DNA of 64,000 bases, taken from positions 3,782,001-3,846,000 of the forward strand of contig NZ_JAZHRV010000001.1 in assembly GCF_036924595.1 (NCBI RefSeq), written 5' to 3'. Under the pieces are notes generated by a model that saw only the letters and a list, made by a program, of their open reading frames with translations, was not told where the DNA came from and did not search any database. Shown piece by piece: positions 61,817 through 64,000 of this stretch (position 1 is the stretch's first letter; each line of letters starts with the position of its first letter). Position numbers and translations under genes: made by a program. This DNA comes from Bradyrhizobium algeriense (GTDB lineage Bacteria; Pseudomonadota; Alphaproteobacteria; Rhizobiales; Xanthobacteraceae).

Positions 61817-63100
61817 TCAACAAGCGGTTCGGTTGCGTGCGGAAGCAAGGCCGACGGAAACGGACGACGGAGAACGGCGTTGTTCACGGGCAATATCGTC
61901 GGAGATACACCGGGCCGCATAGTCGGTGCCGCATAAGAACCGCATCACCGGTCCGAAATTATACGCACTCGCTATGCCTGCGAAATAGAGGCCCGGGATC
62001 GAGGACTCGAAGCCAGGCGACAACGAGGGAGCCTGTTGCACGCAGCGCAACCCAGATTTTAGCCTCTCAGCTAGAAATGGGAGTGATCCAACATTAAAGC
62101 GATACCCGGTCGCAGCAATGACGTGGTCGGCGGTCAAATGGCGGGGCATGCCATCTGAGCCCTTGACGTGCAGCACCGCCTTGCTTCCGCTCGTTTCGGC
62201 TCCCAGCACGCTGTGACCGAGCAGTATCGGTACATGACCCACGATCCGCTCTTTGAGCCACCACGAACCTGCCGGGCCAAGCAGCTCTAGAGATGTGCGG
62301 CGACCTTGTCCGTACGTCCGCACCACACCGACGCGTATTTGCTCGGGCAGATGATAGAACATCATCGGGGCGGTCGCGCAGAACCACAATTTAAGCCCGT
62401 TTCCCATCGGCGACGCTGGCCGGCGCACCCGTTGCCATAAAGATCGCGGCCCTGGTGTTGGGCCATCATGCCACTCGATTGACGAGCGCCGCACGAGGAG
62501 CCTTACTGTCGCTTGCCTTTCGTTTAGGAGAGCCGCCGTCTCGAGCGCCGATTGACCGCTGCCGATGACGACCACCTCGCGTCCTTTGAATTTGCCTAGA
62601 TCGTAGTGGTCGCTGCTGTGCGACAGGAATTCTGCAGGCAATCTCGCCAGCTCAGCGGGGATGTATTCGGCGTTCGACAGGCCCGTCGCGACAACCACCT
62701 TTTTGGCTCTTACTTCTTCACCTGTGGCCAGTCGCATCTGAAACTTGTCGGCCTGTCGATCCAGCATCGTGACTGATACATCTTCAACCATGGGAACGAG
62801 CCGCTGCTGAAACGACATGGCGTATCGGGTAAATGTCTCGAGCGATACACGTTCACCCTCGTAGGGCAACGCTGCCTCGTGACAGAACTGCTGCAGGGTA
62901 CAACGCCCGAACGGATCGGCGAGGTTCGAAGCAAATCCTTCAGACTTGAGGAACATGCCCGCCGGCATTTGCGTCCGCCAGCGGTTCATTGGTGAGCCAA
63001 AGATACGGAACTCCACTCCGAGAGACCGCAAGTAGGCCGCGGTTGAGACGCCAAACGGCCCTGCACCGATGACGGCTACCGGAAGATCAAATTCGCCCAT
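61817..63100 (-). CDS. FAD/NAD(P)-binding monooxygenase-like protein
   Basis: 427 residues from the ATG (MGEFDLPVAVIGAGPFGVST), seven bases after GGAGG. The FAD loop GAGPFGVSTAAYLRSLGVE is at the N-terminus, a second dinucleotide loop VVVIGSGQSALETAALL lies near residue 170, and ATGYRFNVGSLPFLAE closes the fold; this is the flavin monooxygenase/ornithine hydroxylase-like arrangement. GLYFAGIASAYNFGPVMRF is a late FAD segment. No membrane helix. It precedes the ATP-grasp gene with an eight-base gap, so the two form one transcript. The substrate is unknown. Confidence 0.87.
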   Translation of the reverse strand: MGEFDLPVAVIGAGPFGVSTAAYLRSLGVEFRIFGSPMNRWRTQMPAGMFLKSEGFASNLADPFGRCTLQQFCHEAALPYEGERVSLETFTRYAMSFQQRLVPMVEDVSVTMLDRQADKFQMRLATGEEVRAKKVVVATGLSNAEYIPAELARLPAEFLSHSSDHYDLGKFKGREVVVIGSGQSALETAALLNERQATVRLLVRRSSIEWHDGPTPGPRSLWQRVRRPASPMGNGLKLWFCATAPMMFYHLPEQIRVGVVRTYGQGRRTSLELLGPAGSWWLKERIVGHVPILLGHSVLGAETSGSKAVLHVKGSDGMPRHLTADHVIAATGYRFNVGSLPFLAERLKSGLRCVQQAPSLSPGFESSIPGLYFAGIASAYNFGPVMRFLCGTDYAARCISDDIAREQRRSPSSVSVGLASARNRTAC

Positions 63101-63239
63101 CACTTACCCTCCGGTTATAATGGTGCTGGGTAAGGCACTTCTTTGGCGCGATTATAAGCAAGAGGGTTATAAGAGCACTTCGATCGAATTCAACCGGGGC
63201 GTAGTGACTACTCAACTGTGAGTACTTGGCCTTGTTAAG

Positions 63240-63512
63240 CTAGGCGGAGAGCCGCATCACACCATCGCTGATCGGCGGCCAGCGGAACGCGTTATGTTCC
63301 AGACGTTTCCACAGCAGCACCAGGCCGGACCCGTCCCAGGCCAAAATCTTCAAGCGGTTCGCTTGCTTCGAACGGAAGACAAAAATCGTTCCCGAGAACG
63401 GATCATGGCGGAGTTGCTCGCGCACCAGCGCGGCGAGACCGTCGGCACCTTTACGGAACTCCACCGGCTTCGTCGCGACCATGACCTTCACACCCGCCGA
63501 AGCCGCGATCAT
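63240..63512 (-). pseudogene. tnpB: Truncated IS66 accessory gene tnpB
   Basis: From the ATG giving MIAASAGVKVMVATKPVEF the frame follows IS66 TnpB (Orf2): RKGADGLAALVREQLRHDPF, then GTIFVFRSKQANRLKILAWD and GLVLLWKRLEHNAFRWPP. It stops after SDGVMRLSA at residue 90, whereas intact TnpB continues another 20-25 residues. The break marks where the element was cut; sequence beyond 63240 is unrelated. The start overlaps the stop of tnpA in the ATGA manner usual for IS66. Confidence 0.8.
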
Positions 63513-63908
63513 GTGGCCGCCCTCACGGCCCGCAGCACATCGCGCAGCCACGCCGGGTCGACCCCGACCGCCACGCGAACCACCGCACCGCCAATCTCGA
63601 TGCTGATCGTTGTCGAGCTCCGTGCTGCCGCTTCCGTGCCCGGCCCAGCGCTACGCAGCTCCGTCACCACCGGAACGAAGAGTGGCGCCTCGTCGGCCGG
63701 CAGGCTGAGCAGCCGGCACGCGCCGTCTTGCGCCACACGAAAAGATGTTGCAGCGAGATGCCGTGCCGGCGTGCCACCTCCGATACGACCGCGCCCGGCG
63801 CATACGACTCCGCCACGATCCGCCCTTGACCTCGTCGCTCCACCGGCGACGACGTCCCGCACCGACCTGGATATCCACCCGGCCCCGCGGCTTCGAAGCG
63901 TCAACCAT
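63509..63908 (-). pseudogene. tnpA: Frameshifted IS66 gene tnpA
   Basis: The protein can be rebuilt across three frames: MVDASKPRGRVDIQVGAGRR and RRWSDEVKG in the first, then RIVAESYAPGAVVSEVARRH and GISLQHLFVWRKTA in the second, then LLSLPADEAPLFVPVVTELR to VDPAWLRDVLRAVRAAT in the third. Each junction is explained by loss of one base (near 63812 and near 63712). The rebuilt protein is the helix-turn-helix TnpA (Orf1) of IS66, of normal length. Two frameshifts abolish it. Confidence 0.8.
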
Positions 63909-64000
63909 ATATGCAAACCGTACTGTATGTGACGGCTCGTATCTTGCCGGTCAGTTCGCACCCGACAAGGTGGCGGCAGAGAACCTCTATCGATCTTTCG

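Larger units (their letters stand above)
63240..64000 (-). mobile_element. Broken IS66-family element, 5' part
   Basis: Contains a damaged tnpA and a truncated tnpB in the normal IS66 order on the minus strand. The large transposase gene tnpC, which should follow tnpB, is missing, so the element was cut at about 63240. Its other end is at or beyond the window edge; no terminal inverted repeat could be identified. Confidence 0.75.

Noticed and set aside
10..64000. CRISPR arrays, tRNA or rRNA genes
   Set aside because: No regularly spaced identical repeats and no cloverleaf-like sequence was noticed by eye; a covariance scan would be needed to exclude an overlooked tRNA.

Overview
The window reads as a piece of chromosome from a Bradyrhizobium-like alphaproteobacterium (Nitrobacteraceae, Rhizobiales). 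Grounds: GC-rich coding sequence, DUF2865 and DUF2059 secreted proteins, the DUF1289 plus TIGR02281 protease pair, a FegAB-like ferrichrome operon, TakP-like TRAP proteins, CtrA boxes, and intergenic palindromes of kinds I associate with this group. The genus is inferred from family resemblance; no database search was possible.

Layout. 1-8.2 kb: housekeeping genes cysS, nadE, dgkA and class II DAHP synthase, with small secreted proteins and an alpha/beta hydrolase. 8.4-12.7 kb: small hydrolases, a flavodoxin-fold reductase, 3-hydroxybutyryl-CoA dehydrogenase and an unexplained pair of small proteins. 12.7-14.4 kb: an IS110-family element whose long, foldable upstream leader is a candidate bridge RNA, beside a REP-like palindrome. 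14.4-20.7 kb: gor, a DUF2059 protein, rpiA, an SDR, gph, a lipoprotein and moaA. 21-25.6 kb: a TRAP transporter (two permease subunits) converging on two tandem TAT-exported TakP-like binding proteins. 25.8-35.3 kb: apbC, a VOC protein, a 3-hydroxyisobutyrate-dehydrogenase-like reductase, a PleC/DivJ-like histidine kinase behind a CtrA box, DUF1289 and retropepsin, and a 1126-residue SAM-cyclase-ATPase-TPR regulator.

35.4-41.5 kb: a gamma-resorcylate (2,6-dihydroxybenzoate) catabolic cluster: divergent MarR regulator, flavin reductase, resorcinol hydroxylase, decarboxylase, MFS importer and maleylacetate reductase. The ring-cleaving hydroxyquinol 1,2-dioxygenase that should link the last two steps is absent here. 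41.6-48.7 kb: dusA, with a decayed dusA-type integrase at its 5' end, followed by gene fragments (PPOX flavoprotein tail, enoyl-CoA hydratase relic) and an intact ferrichrome receptor operon. This looks like the scar of an integrative element plus acquired cargo.

49-64 kb: part of an exopolysaccharide locus: two divergent LuxR-type regulators (one with a receiver lacking its phosphorylation residues), galE, a coiled-coil protein built on 53-residue repeats, ugd, an OPX export protein, a Wzz/GNVR chain-length protein, and an FAD monooxygenase/ATP-grasp pair. It holds two diverged copies of a ~230-base non-coding block and ends in a broken IS66 element. No glycosyltransferase is present, so the locus is incomplete in this window.
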